Of a stretch of DNA of 64,000 bases, positions 25,801-40,637 are shown in pieces. This DNA is from Bugula neritina (lineage: Eukaryota > Bryozoa > Gymnolaemata > Cheilostomatida > Bugulidae). The stretch covers positions 31,226,628 through 31,290,627 of the forward strand of contig OZ037767.1 in NCBI GenBank assembly GCA_964035545.1. Direction: 5' to 3'. Numbering within the stretch: the stretch's first letter is position 1; the number at the start of each line of letters is the position of its first letter. The notes beneath the pieces are model-generated. The model was not told the DNA's origin, did not search any database, and worked only from the letters and a program-made list of their open reading frames with translations. The position numbers and the translations under genes were made by a program.

Positions 25801-27594
25801 ACTTCAAAAGCTTATGTCAACGCAATGAGTAGGTTTTTTTGCAAGTTCTAGTATTAATTATACAATGTAAATTAGATGCAATTTGCTAGCTTGTAACATG
25901 TATAGATAACATAGCCAACGGGAATTGACGAATTTTGGCCACCAAGAACCTCTATAATTGGTTGAATACAGGAAGTGATTCTTTCACACACCTGCTGTTG
26001 AATGACATGCTCATTGCCTCTTTCCACCTGTTAACATATTTGGGCATTAATCCATATAAATGACAAGAGTAATAGTTTAGTAGTATTACAATAATATAAA
26101 AATATTCAATTATGTAGCCACAGTATTCTTATATAGTAGATATACCTGTAATGGTGTGACTCAGATCATGATTTATTATGTTTAGTTTAGACACGTGTTT
26201 TGACAGTTTTTCAAAAATTATATTGCATTTGATTTCAATTTCAAAAGATTTAACAATATATGTAAATATATGTAAATGTAAACATAACTTGAAATAGTGA
26301 TTAATTATATTCGCTATTTAACACCTTTTTTCTGCCATTCTATAACTACGATTTTTGGACTTCAAATTAAACTATGTCATTTGAAACAGCAACAAAAATC
26401 CTTTATCAATAAAATAATATTATATTAAATATTTAGTTATAGCACAGTTTGTAATGCGGAGTGTTATATATTCTTTTAATTGATTCAAGTTTTCTCATAT
26501 TTAAGTATTAAGTTTGACAGATTTAATGGATTAGTGTTACATAGCAATAATAATTGTCACATAATATCTCATGAGTTTAATCTCCAGGTGTTGCTGATCA
26601 TTGCAGAGCTACTTCTGATGATACAGAGGAATATAATGCAGCCAATCACCGATGCTATAATTTATTAATCATCAACTGTCAAATATTTGTAAGCTGCAGG
26701 GATATAAAATATACTTAACATTTGTCTTTGGAATACTCTAGATTATCGAGTTTATATTTTTTAACACAAATATTCACAAATTATTGATGCACTGTTGATA
26801 TAAGGTTGGATTGTTTAAATTTGAGGCTAAGGCTTTTATATTAGCTATATAACAAATTTATTATATTATTGGTATAAAGTATTACCCTAATATTGATTTG
26901 AGTGATTTGATGTACGAATGCCATCTTTCAGTGGTTTTTCAATAATTACATTTATCTGTAAGAATTGATCTTCACACAACACAGCTTTTTTAAATACTAA
27001 AAAAGTTGATATTGCATCAAATTAGAGCTATGAAGACTTATCGAATACAACTCCCCACTCACTAAATGCTAGCACATTGACAGACGCCATGGTGATACAA
27101 CCTACATATAAGCTAACTTAAATGAAGAAAATTTCAACAATTTTATAAAAGGGCATTAGGTTAGTTTATTTATAAAAAAAGAGATACTATAAAGATATTC
27201 GAGAATCTAAATTTGATAGCAAAAATTGTATTGCAACACTTGAGTAAAAAAATAGGTCCTTCAATATTTACACCCGATTCAGAGATTGCTATAAGAGAAG
27301 AAGAAAAAGAGAGAGTAGCAGGATTGAGTGACTCACATAACTCTCACAGTGATGTTTAAAATCAAGGCAGTCACTACGTATCGGATTTCTGGGATAAACA
27401 ATTGTTCATTGCTTTACTTGAGTTTATAACCATCACTGGTTCTTTAGAGTAACTGACTTATATTATGACACTGTTATGTCAGGCATTGTTTAGTATATTG
27501 TCTCCCCTGACTATGTCACCTACTCCACTCCAAGAACTGATTAGAGTCATCCCCCCACCAGATATCTGTCTAGTCTACTATAAGGGGAGGGGGG
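19843..27594. other. Gene-poor region of 7.7 kb
   Basis: No open frame resembling a known protein and no exon chain with consistent phases was found. The region is AT-rich. It contains a 50-70-bp stretch of imperfect ggccag/cagctaacac repeats near 21180-21260, a short tatag run near 22965 and a pure run of 18 C (25021-25038). The longest minus-strand frame (23105-23482) is hydrophobic and low-complexity and is not called a gene. Confidence 0.55.
25021..25038. repeat. Homopolymer of 18 C
   Basis: An uninterrupted run of 18 cytosines in otherwise very AT-rich sequence (catatg before it, attaaaat after it). Such runs are prone to length error in assembly. Confidence 0.95.
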
Positions 27595-30137
<2,543 letters not shown>

Positions 30138-33068
30138 TGCTAACGCTGACTCAGATCGTCTCAGTTTCTGTATAAAATATTTTAATTTGTAATTCTATAA
30201 AGTTCTACAACGTATATTGTAAGTATAGAGTGCTTTATATAGTTTCTGCATCAAACTATAGTTTGATTTTATAATGCAATGAAATTATATGTTTAATTTG
30301 TAATGTTAAAGGGCTTGTATTAAATTATTAAAATTAAACTATTAATAATGCCAATAGATTGATGTTTCTTGACATTATAAAATGGAAATTTATCAAAAGG
30401 AATTAATTTTACAGTATACATCCCAAGTAAAATGTTTACGTTTTACTCTGAAAATTTATATTGTTGTCACACAAACAGTTGCTAAATTATAACAACTGTT
30501 TGTGTGACAACAATATAAATTTTCAGAGTCGTACTACCTTTGAGTTTTCTTACTGAACTTCCTGCTCCTGGTAGCTGCTAATAACTACAAAGATTACAAG
30601 CATCTGGTGAGAGAAACGATGAGAGACATGAAACATGCGTATTAACATAAGTGATAGAAGTAATAAAGGCTTGAGAGTATATGCGTTAATCTAATATTGT
30701 CAGATTTCGAATTCAACAGTTTGCGTGCAACGACTTAAAAACTTTCACAATCAGAAGTTAGCAAACCTTTGCAAACCTTAGACCTCAAAGTATTGACTAT
30801 TACTCTATTAGTTGGTAAATTAGTATATCGATATGCTCAACAATTTTCCTGGCAAACTCCTATTGAATTCGAATCGGAATCGTGATGATGATAATTCAAT
30901 AATGAAATAACTTTAAGTTATGAGCTTTGAGCTTGCTAATAAATAAATCAATCATAATAAATTATAATGATTAATGTAATACTAAATTTGTAGGTACTTC
31001 AGAGTTGAGGGAGTTGTTTGAGTTTAACTTAAACTTACAGCAAAATTTAAATTGTGTTGAAGTTCTCTGCACATGTAAGGACCTGGCGTAGATTATTTTC
31101 AAGGTAGGGTAGCTCCAGAGCTATTAGTTATACTTATAATTATTACGGTTACTGTAAGTATTAGTATTAGTATAACTTACTATAACTATAAGTATTAGTA
31201 TAGGTATTAAAAATAAATTTGATAACCTGCTGATTGAGGAGCTTTAGATTTGAGATGAAGCTTTTTACGATCTCTTCACTCCAAGAGCGCAGAAAAACTA
31301 ATATTCCTACATAAAACTACATTAACGAGGCGACAGAAGTTTATAAAATATAGGCCTTGAACTTGCTAATGTGGCTACTACAGAAAATAGTGGTAAGAAA
31401 TCGTTTGAAACAGCGCCAAGTTAGGGGTGACTATGTGCAGTGGCGCGAGGAACTCAAGTCTGTAGTTGGTGGTTTAACCTATGGACATAAAAATACTGTA
31501 CTCAGTCACTCTCAACTTGGTGCTGCTTATAGCGATTTCCATACTAGCAGTGCCCTGGGATAGGGGATAGAGTAGTTGAAATACAGCAGAGGGAGAATAG
31601 TTGCAACTGCAGCCAAAACGGCTAAGGAAGTGGTTTCCCGACTAGTAATTACAAAATTCGATAGGGATTGATGTGGTATTTTGAAATCTACGGTTGGCTT
31701 TGACTTGTTACAACATTTTCATATTGAATTGAACATATTGATTTAACTTTTAAGTTTAACTTCAAGCTCGAAATCGATAACGATTAATAGTATCAGTATC
31801 AATATCATACTCCTAGTCATTCTCGTACTGATACCCACTCTCAGTATGGACTCATACCGATAGTCTTAGTCATTGTAATTGCACCGCGAGATAAAAATCA
31901 ACTTCGTGTTCACGTCATAAGGTAAGCACTAACTCATAACTGATAAAGTAAGTTTAACTTTAAGATTGCTGTTGCAACCCACACTTTCACTTTCAGGGCC
32001 ACATTGACATTGTCTGGTTGTCATAAGGATAATGATTACGTTTACTAAAAACGAATTGAATAATAATTACCACTATCCGTATTAATGTTATGATGCTCAT
32101 ATATTCAGATTGCACAGGCAAGTGGTAACTAAACTAAAACTGAGGTTAAGACTAAGAGTACATAACTTACATTAACACTACCAGTAACTATTAAGACTGA
32201 GTGTAACACTTATTCTAACACTATAACACTACCAAACTAACTGTAAGTGTAGTAACTAACAAGTATTAAGTGTGAGTGATGTACTTCAATTTCAACTTCA
32301 ACTTGTATCGGATAACTATAAGTACATTGAGTTAGATTAACTTATTTTTAGTCATACTATTAGTATTAGTTTTACTATTAGTAATAGTATAAGTATTACA
32401 TTTAGTAATACTATTGCTGACAGTATTAGCAATGTTAATGGCCATTGTTGGGTTTCCCAATTCTAACTAGCCTGACAGCTGTATTTCTAAAAGTAAGCTA
32501 CAGTGATACAGTGTACTTGGAGTATAGTAGTAGTAGTTAATAGCTTTTAGTAATAGTATATGCGTATTGTTTTAGCATAACTTATTAGTTATAGTTATAC
32601 TCCAGCGTGATAGTGATTGTTGTGTTATTGTGCTATTTGCTTTTATGACATGACTTTAAGATAATTATTCAGGTGAACTAGATAGCTTGTATTTATAGGC
32701 CTAGTCTAAACCACTACCAGCCGATTTGAATTTTTGCAAGGTGAAGATGTAGGTCAATACTAATAAGCAAAGCACTCGCACTCAGGTAAGTGAGTCACTT
32801 ATATGTTGAAGAGAAAAGTTTTATTCTAATTAACAGTCTAATGACAGGTGGTTACTTCGTTTGACCAATTACCTAACCTTGTGTATTTCTATATTTAAAA
32901 ATTGCATCTTTATATTTGCTGTATTTGAAATAATACTGTTTTATAATACACCCAAACCTTTATTTTAACTTGAAGTGTTTGACCTGAAATATTTCATCTA
33001 CTTAATAGGCATATCAGTCACAGTGGAAGTTGTCTGTCCAACTGAAGTGGTAATATCTACTTTGAGCA
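30138..33068. other. Divergent intergenic region between DMAC2 and the zinc-finger gene
   Basis: No gene recognised. It contains a perfect 37-bp inverted repeat (30445-30529) and two blocks of TTAGTA/AGTATTA simple words (about 31120-31215 and 32320-32420). The small plus-strand frame at 31357-31563 has no family resemblance and no splice partners. Promoters of both flanking genes must lie here. Confidence 0.55.
30445..30529. repeat. Perfect 37-bp inverted repeat
   Basis: Arms 30445-30481 and 30493-30529 are exact reverse complements separated by 11 nt (ctaaattataa). The arm core is ttgttgtcacacaaacagtt. It lies about 310 bp upstream of the DMAC2 start codon. Confidence 0.97.
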
Positions 33069-35598
33069 ATGGAAGAGCCTTTAGGTATGTGAAACTTTTA
33101 TGATTGTCGTTTCCAAACCACCTAATAAACTGTACTTGAAAATTAAACTGCAGAGCTATTTAACACATGTTAGATGGAACTGTTTACTGTTTCTTATAAA
33201 ATATATTAGGGACACTTTATCACAGACTTCATTTAATAATTAAATGTTAGTAGTAATAGTAGCAGTAGTAGTAGTACTAGTAATAGTAGTAGTAGCAGTA
33301 GTAGTAGTAGTACTAGTAATAGTAGTAGTAGCAGCAGTAGTAGGAGTAGTAACGCCTTGGGCTGTTTTTGTAGAGGATATGGATACTGCAGAGGCTTCTG
33401 GGACTGAATCGTCGACTGTTCACAGTGACACTGATAACACACCTTCTAAAAAGTCCAGCAGCGACTCCACACTGAATAAGTTGCAATGCGACGAATGTCA
33501 TTATATATTCACGAGCAAAGGAAGTCTGCTGAGACACAAGAGACTGCATAGAGGAGAGAAGCCCTTTTCCTGCCTCCACTGCAATGTTCGATTCTCGCGG
33601 AAGGAAGCTCTTCAGTCTCACTTGCTGATTCACTCGGGTGACAAGCCCTTTCAGTGTACGCTCTGTGATTATAAGACGCGCAGCAGCAAAAGCCTCAGTT
33701 CTCATCAGAAAGTTCACGAGAGGGGGACAGTCTACCGATGCAGCGAGTGCGAGTTTTCGAGTACAGCTAAAAGTGACATGCTGAGTCACATTGTTGGCTC
33801 TCACAGCACTTCGAAAGCATACGTCTGTAACAACTGTCTATTTGCGTTCTCCAGCACTTCCAGTCTGGCTGCTCATGTTGAGAAGGTACACCCTGAAGAC
33901 AGTTTCGGGTGTGATATCTGTGGCATTTACTTAGCTAGCAAATCTGGTCTACAGCGCCATATGCTTGCACATTCCGGGGTTAAACCCTTCAAGTGTACCG
34001 AATGCAATAAAGGTTTCTCCAGAGCTGAAAGTTTACGAGATCATATGAAGTCTCACTCCAGAGCAGAATTATCCTGTGACCAATGTGAATTCAAAAGCCT
34101 GTCTCCTCTTCTTCTTAAGCAGCATGTTAAAGTTGAACATCCAGTGAAAAAGAAGGAGGGAAAGTACAAATGCATGAGCTGTGATTTCACCTCCGAGTCT
34201 CGAGAAGCTGTAGTTGAACATGTTAAAGAAAAACACGAAGACGAGCAAGAATATTCCAGAATAGCTACTATTGATGAGCCAGCTAGTTCTAAAACAACCG
34301 GTCCATGTGGAGTGTGTGGAAAACGGTTTGCCTGCCACACTAATTTAAAAAGACATATGTTACTGCATACCGAGGGTGGCAAGCGATTTCGTTGCTCTCA
34401 ATGCCTCAAAGCATTTTCTAGAAAAGACACGTTGGAAGAACATATGCGCCTGCACTCCCCAGACTTATCTCTCTCCTGTGACTTCTGTGAGTTCAAAACT
34501 ATTTACTCGTCAACTTTACAGAAACACTTGAAGAAACATGCTGAAAAAGAGTTTCTGTGCAGTTTGTGTGACTTTAAAGTGAAGTCAAAAGAGACGTTGT
34601 CAATGCACATGTTTGACACTCATGATGTTAAGCGAGTGCTGCACTGTCTTCATTGTGCTTACGCCTTTGGGGATCGGGAGACTCTCTGCTCACACATCGA
34701 GTCCGATCACGCTGATGTGAAGATATACAAGTGTGGAGACTGCGGCGAGAGGTTCATACGTAACTCTAGTTACCACCGTCACGTGAAGACCCAGCATTCT
34801 GCAGAATCACCGTATCAGTGTGAAAAGTGTGGCAAGGCATTTAAGCGCAGTGATAAACTCTCCATTCATTTGAAGAGTCACTGTTCACCAGACATTGTTA
34901 GCACTCAAGACATGGACTTAGAGCATAGCTCCCTTCAACCCGTTATTAAAAGCGAAATTGATGACAACTTGACGCAAGACGATGAGGATCTTGCCAATGG
35001 CGGCTCTAAGGCATGGAAATGCCATGTGTGTTCAGACATGTTTGATAGTCGGAAAGATTTTGAATGTCATTTTCAGGAAAGTCATGGGCTCAGCTGTGTA
35101 CAATGTAGCGAAAAGTTTGTTGACGAAAGTGACTTGAATAATCACATGAAAACGCATGAAGAAGCAGGTTCTCCTAATGATGCTAGTACGGTAAATAACA
35201 TCATATCCAAAAGTAGTAACAAGAAAGTAGTAAAATGTTTGGAATGTGGTGATGTGTTTAGTAGAAATAGTGCCCTTCTGAGACACATGAGATCCCGCCA
35301 CTCCGATGAAAAACCCTACAAGTGTGAGATTTGCGATAAGCAGTTTACACGTAACGAGTCTTTGAACAAACATTTACAGGTTCACCATGACCCTAAAGAC
35401 ATGGCCTACAAATGCAATGTTTGTGGCAAAGGTTTTTCTAGCTCTTCAAATCTCAGCCGACACAAATCTGCGCAATGTAATTCCGACGATATTGCTAGTG
35501 ATTCCAAATCTTTTACGCAAAACGATGTTAGTTTTATTTTGAACAGTATTATAGAGCAAGTACTTTGCTCTGAATCTCAAAGTAATGATGTTGAATAA
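33069..35598 (+). CDS. 21-finger C2H2 zinc-finger protein
   Basis: Exon 1 is 33069-33084 (ATGGAAGAGCCTTTAG, donor GTATGT) and exon 2 is 33374-35598 after the acceptor TTTTTGTAG; phase 1 agrees and the product is 746 residues. After an acidic Ser/Thr-rich N-terminus come 21 C2H2 fingers. Most have the C-x2-C-x12-H-x3-5-H spacing; several linkers are TGEKP-like (GEKPFS, GDKPFQ, DEKPYK), others are long. Finger 21 ends HKSAQC, so it is C2HC. Acidic spacers separate groups of fingers (for example before finger 17). It is most likely a nuclear DNA-binding transcription regulator; no ZAD, KRAB, BTB or SET domain is visible. The frame is open upstream of exon 2 through a (GTA)n repeat that could give a false start at 33244. 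No orthologue is named because poly-zinc-finger proteins diverge fast. Confidence 0.9.
33246..33350. repeat. (GTA)n microsatellite in intron 1 of the zinc-finger gene
   Basis: Interrupted GTA triplets with AGCAGTA and ACTAGTAATAG variants. Read in the frame of exon 2 they give a Val-rich hydrophobic stretch without stops, which makes the intron look coding. Confidence 0.95.
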
Positions 35599-36894
35599 AT
35601 TAAGCTAGTCATTGAATGTATACTATTTAATATCTACTCATCTCCTTATGTTATTTTCATCTTATTTAAGCGGAACTTGTTGGTGATAGTTGTATGCTTC
35701 TGTTGTTAGTCCATGGTGCTTATGCAAAGTTGTTTCCATAATTGGTATCAGTATTAATTCAATTTTATGTTATGCAAGAATTTATTTTACATTATTATAA
35801 ATTGGTGTAATAAATTCATACTATATTTATAAAGTTTGCAATATATTTTCGCTTTGTACCCATGCAGTTTTGAATTTCCTAGTTTACTATAAATAGAGAC
35901 TATAGCTAGAGATAATTTGTAAGTGTTATTACTACATTAACTAGTAGTTATAATAACTATGTCCCAAGTGTAACATTGAAAATGGCTGGCATTTTATGTC
36001 ACAGCCTACGATACAGCAAAGTGTGTCTAGGCCCTAGGGGGTAAACGATTGCACTTGCCAGCAATGTATAGACAGAGTTATCTTCTCTTGCTATTATATA
36101 CCAAATAAATGTAACTCCGAATAGCAAATCAGAGAACTAGCATCAACTCCCAGGTTTGTTTAGGTTCTATCTTTGCCCATGATAGTAAAGCTTGAAACAG
36201 ACTATTGACTGCCCCTCTCGCCTGGCTGCCAACTTGGTTCAAAGGCTAACAGGGCTACGCTGAAGCAACTATGACCTGACCTAATGACTTTGGTCTACAC
36301 TAGGCCAATGCTCTAACCACAGCTGCTCCTCAATAATATTGAAGATACAAATACCATTGAGAGGCCAAAAGTTAGTCCCACTGCTCAACTTCAACTTAAT
36401 AAAAGATGCTAATAGTTCATACCATACATTAGTTATGACTAGATTTTCACTGCATCCATACATTATATAGTTGACAAGCACAAGCTAGCAATTTTAACTA
36501 TTAAGTTAAACAATATAATTTATTGACAATAAATACAATAATCAATCACACTGCAAGTTGATAGTCTAATATTGTAAATAAATATGAAGGCAAACAGAAC
36601 ACACATTTCTATATAAAGTATAGATAGTTCTGTAGAATATACATTATACTAGTTGATACCAAATATACTCAGTTTATAGAAAGGAAGTCACAATTAGTAG
36701 GTATAAACAGCAAGAGTGGCTGTTCGGGTTGAGTTTCACAATGACTCATAGTAGAAGAGTTACTATAGTACAGGAAGTGTTTCTTTTGGAAATAGAATAC
36801 AGTGTGTAGCATGCTAGAATATATTACAATATAGTATACTTCTGCAAACAATGTGAACACCCATAAAATGAGGCTTTAGAGAAAGACCTGTAGT
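35599..36894. other. Convergent region between zinc-finger gene and TRIM-like cluster
   Basis: A poly(A) signal for the zinc-finger gene lies at 35809. About 36500-36720 resembles the 3' flanks of TRIM-like genes A (about 39815-40010) and B (about 48520-48700), so it belongs to the duplicated unit. No other gene is seen. Confidence 0.6.
35809..35814 (+). terminator. Zinc-finger gene poly(A) signal
   Basis: AATAAA about 210 bp after the stop codon. Confidence 0.65.
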
Positions 36895-38695
36895 TTAGTT
36901 CAGCTGGTAGAATAAGACTTCATCATGACCATGTCTGGGTACAATCAGAATGTCTCTATACACATGGAGATCAAATACACTACTATTCACTCTAACAGTT
37001 GGATCTTCTATCTTAGCCAACTGTGTGCCTGTAACAGGAAATGATGTTGATATTTGTGGAACAATAAATTAGGAGTAATACCCCTTAATCTAAACTCATG
37101 CACATACAACCTTGCTATGAGACTATATGTCATTATAATTATGACAAAGGAGTATTACCTAAAGTGCTATAGCTGTTACTTATCCAGGCAAATTTGGGTA
37201 AAAAAAGCATTTTCAATTCTATTTCAAAGCAACATTTAAACCTCAAATAGAATATTTTATATACTAACAACGCGAAAATGTTACAGGAGCTTTTTGGCAT
37301 AAGTTAAGTATGAAGGTATGAAACCCGACATCCCACATTTACACAGTATTGAATTATTCACATATATCTTGGCTATTAACTAAATACAAGTTTAGGTTAG
37401 TATGCCGAAGCATGTTGGTTCTATAATAAACTTTGTGCATGTCTGGAATTAATTTGTGGTAGTGTTGCGTTTAGGCTTAGAAAAAAACGATGCTAATTAT
37501 TGATAATTTTCATAGCTGTTCTTGGCTGCAATTAATTTATTACTGCATAAGTGTAAGTTTCAGAGAGACTATTGTGCAAGCTCTTTGCCCTAGCCAGTGC
37601 TACACAGATATGAAAAGGTTGCAATCTACTGCACTCTTTTACTTCATACATATATACACACTGTATTTATATACGAATGGCTTATTGGTGCAATTATTGT
37701 AAATATTTTACTAATTATGAGAATTTTCTGAATTTTCAAATACTTAGTAGAAAACAGTAGAATATACGATAATAAACACAAACTAACCTGTCTTCACATC
37801 CAGTATCCAGATAGTAGTTCTACTGCTTTGGTTAGTCACAAGAATATATTTACTTCTATAGCAGGTCACACCTTGTGGTCTAGTCACATCCTTACATGTC
37901 CAGATGACTTTCTCTGTTGTCAGGTCTAACTTAAATACTTGAGAGGAATTCAAATTAGAAACTACTACACAATGTCTGTCTGCTGCACATATAGCTACAC
38001 AGCTGTTATCAAGTAGAGAGCAGGGCACATATTTAATTACCTCCCCAGTAAGAGAGTAGATTGTGAGTCTTTCACTTGGCCTATCAGGAACTACAACCTG
38101 ATCATCAACAATAGCAAAGGTATTCAGATCTCTATGACCATCACCATGTGACCAGCTGGTCACCTGATTCCCACTGAGGTCATACACCTCCATTCTCCTA
38201 CTATTATTACTGTACACCAAAACATACAGCTGATCTTCATATGCCCTAAGACTGTTGACGGAACCATCTATTTCAACAAATGACTGAGTAACATTATAGT
38301 TCTCATCTACTCTGTCTACTTCACCACCATAGACCCCTACATAAGTGTTACCCTCATGACTACACACTGACCAACAATTTCTAGAAACATCAACAGACTG
38401 CAAGAGTTTGAGAGAATTAGGAAGAGTTGAAGTTGTCACTCCTTGATCCAAACTAATAGATACGTCTGCAGCAGAAACTAAATTTACTTCTATGTCTCTC
38501 TTCTCTCCTGTAAAGATAAGTTATAGAGTGAAGTGAATAATGATATTGTGTGTAATAATACAGTAAAGAAGTTATGATAGAGAAACTGTAGGGCTATCTA
38601 TCTACCAACTAACCTTTGACCTCTAGAGTCATGACATCACACAGTTCTAGTTCAGGTATCTCAACAGCTACAAGTCTCTGTATTCTATCCTTAAT
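36895..38695 (-). pseudogene. Cassette C: 3' half of a TRIM-like gene (propeller exons only)
   Basis: Contains a truncated exon 6 (38695-38614, acceptor and first part lost), an intact exon 7 (38507-37788) and an intact final exon 8 (37028-36895) ending ..LFYQLN. Splice sites and phases are the same as in genes A and B, and the reading frame is open throughout, with no stop or frameshift. The product would be the beta-propeller part only: no RING, B-box or most of the coiled coil lies upstream within 2 kb. It is either a fragment left by unequal crossing-over or an alternative terminal cassette for gene A, which lies just upstream on the same strand and could join its exon 6 (phase 1) to this exon 7. 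Intact frames argue that it is either recent or still used. Confidence 0.7.
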
Positions 38696-40637
38696 TAGTG
38701 TTATATGACCCAAGCATAGTGTTCATTACCCAAGGGAAGACTCCAACCCAGGGAAACTTTTCCAGTTGACCTAGATATAGGTAAAAGGCTTATGCCTTTG
38801 CACATATAATATGAGAGCATTTACAGACTTATATTGTTAGAAGCCTTCTTCTTCATGCCAAAGAGTATAAACAACACACTGTCAGTACTAAAGTTTAGTA
38901 ACATAGACCTTTGCTGAAACTAATTGCAAACATATACAACACTCATTACATTACATGAAAACTAGTTGTGACAGAGACAAAGCAGCACTACAATTGAAAG
39001 GATATACAAAATTGAAGAAACTTACTGATTTGCTATACACCAATAACCCAGTTTACTAGCACATTTCATGAGGTAGCTGTACTGGCTATCAACCAAAGAA
39101 TGTGCTGTAGGTAAATGGGTTACCTGCAATTAGCTAAAGAAATAGCATATGCAATAGCAAAACATTTGTGCTGTTAGCCACAAGCCTTATATGTTTATTA
39201 AATATATAATATATGCTAGCTAAAGAGGATGCAAGCTAGATCATACCTGCTTGTAATTGCTCTACAATCAGCACCTGTATTTAATAGGAATAACTGCTAA
39301 GTGATCTCCACAATTATTACTCTTTTCTAATTTAAATAACAGTCATCTTGATTGGTTACATTTTTCAGTATTTTATATTTATATATATTTATTTTGGTTA
39401 TTTATGTATAGTGAATTAAATGGCTACTTCGCATGAAATGAATGTAATGTCTATATTTGTACAGGAATAAACAGCTCAACTCAGTGATAGCTTTACAAAT
39501 AAGTTGCATATGAAGGCTTATCCAATCAGGTTGCGAGATCAGTCAGCCACGCCCACAATTTACTATAGTTAAGTTTGCCTTCATAAACTTTGCAAATGTG
39601 AGCAAGAAGAGAAAATGAGCACATTTTTGGTGAAACATGCAAATCAACCAAATTGGGTACCAAATTCATCTAGGAAAGAGGATGCCTCCCTTCAAGATAG
39701 GATACATGTAGCTGTATATACATAGAGGGTGCTAAATTAACAAACTTGACTATAGAACTAAAAAAGCTAATAGGAATAAATAATGTGATATAAAATTTCA
39801 TATTTTATTGACATAAATGATGTACGTATATAAAATACACAACTCAATGACATTGCAAGTTAATGGTGTAATCTTGTATACAAATATGAAGATAAACTCA
39901 ACACATAGTTATATATAAAGTATAGATAGTTCTGTAGAATATACGTTATACTGATTGATACCAAAATATACTCAGTTTATAGAAATAAAGTCACAATTAG
40001 TAGATATTAACTATAAGAATCATATTTCAAGTGTATCTTCACAAGATTTAACAGAATATAATATGAAATAGTTACACAGTATACTGTATAGTAGTGTTAT
40101 CAGTATTAAGTCAGTTCTCTTGAGATCTTACATATTGAGAGGAGAGAAGCACGCCCCATACTAATCACTAGTAGATTCACTAGTAGAGACTCAGACTAAG
40201 TAAACTCCCCATCTATAACACAGAGATACAGAGAGTAGAATATATATATAGACTTTAGAGGTAACTCAAGGAATTTGGTTATTAAATTCAGTTCTATTAA
40301 ATATCTGAAATATCATGTTTCTTGTAATTTTATTGAATCATAAATATCTAGCCTTCAGTTAATAGAAATGTTGTTTTGAGTTGAATGTCACACTCCAGTA
40401 AATAAGAGTAAGCAGTGGGACTTGACGCCTTAGCACATCTTATAACCAAACTTAATAAAAGTTCAAGTCTTACTTTAAGCAACTCATCTCTAACTCAAGT
40501 GATAAATGTAAATATATAGTCTTGCTAATATATTAATGAAAAAGCACATAATAGTTAGTGATTGTAACGTGAATAATTAGCTTTATATCTTATTCTCAGA
40601 TCATTAGTTGCAAATAGAGAAGTAGAATACCTGCAGA
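38696..40637. other. Spacer between cassette C and gene A
   Basis: About 39780-40637 is the 3' flank of gene A and is nearly the same as the 3' flank of gene B (about 48490-49332). About 38700-39780 has no match in the rest of the window that I could see and no gene. Confidence 0.6.

Noticed and set aside
31357-31563. 68-residue plus-strand frame
   Set aside because: No recognisable motif, no upstream or downstream exon in phase.
33244-33373. Signal-peptide-like Val-rich N-terminus for the zinc-finger protein
   Set aside because: It is an intronic (GTA)n repeat; the exon at 33069 joins at 33374 in exact phase.
34053-34382. Antisense frames in the zinc-finger gene
   Set aside because: Shadows of the C2H2 coding sequence.
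36895-38695. Cassette C as an independent complete gene
   Set aside because: No start codon context, RING, B-box or intact exon 6 acceptor is present.
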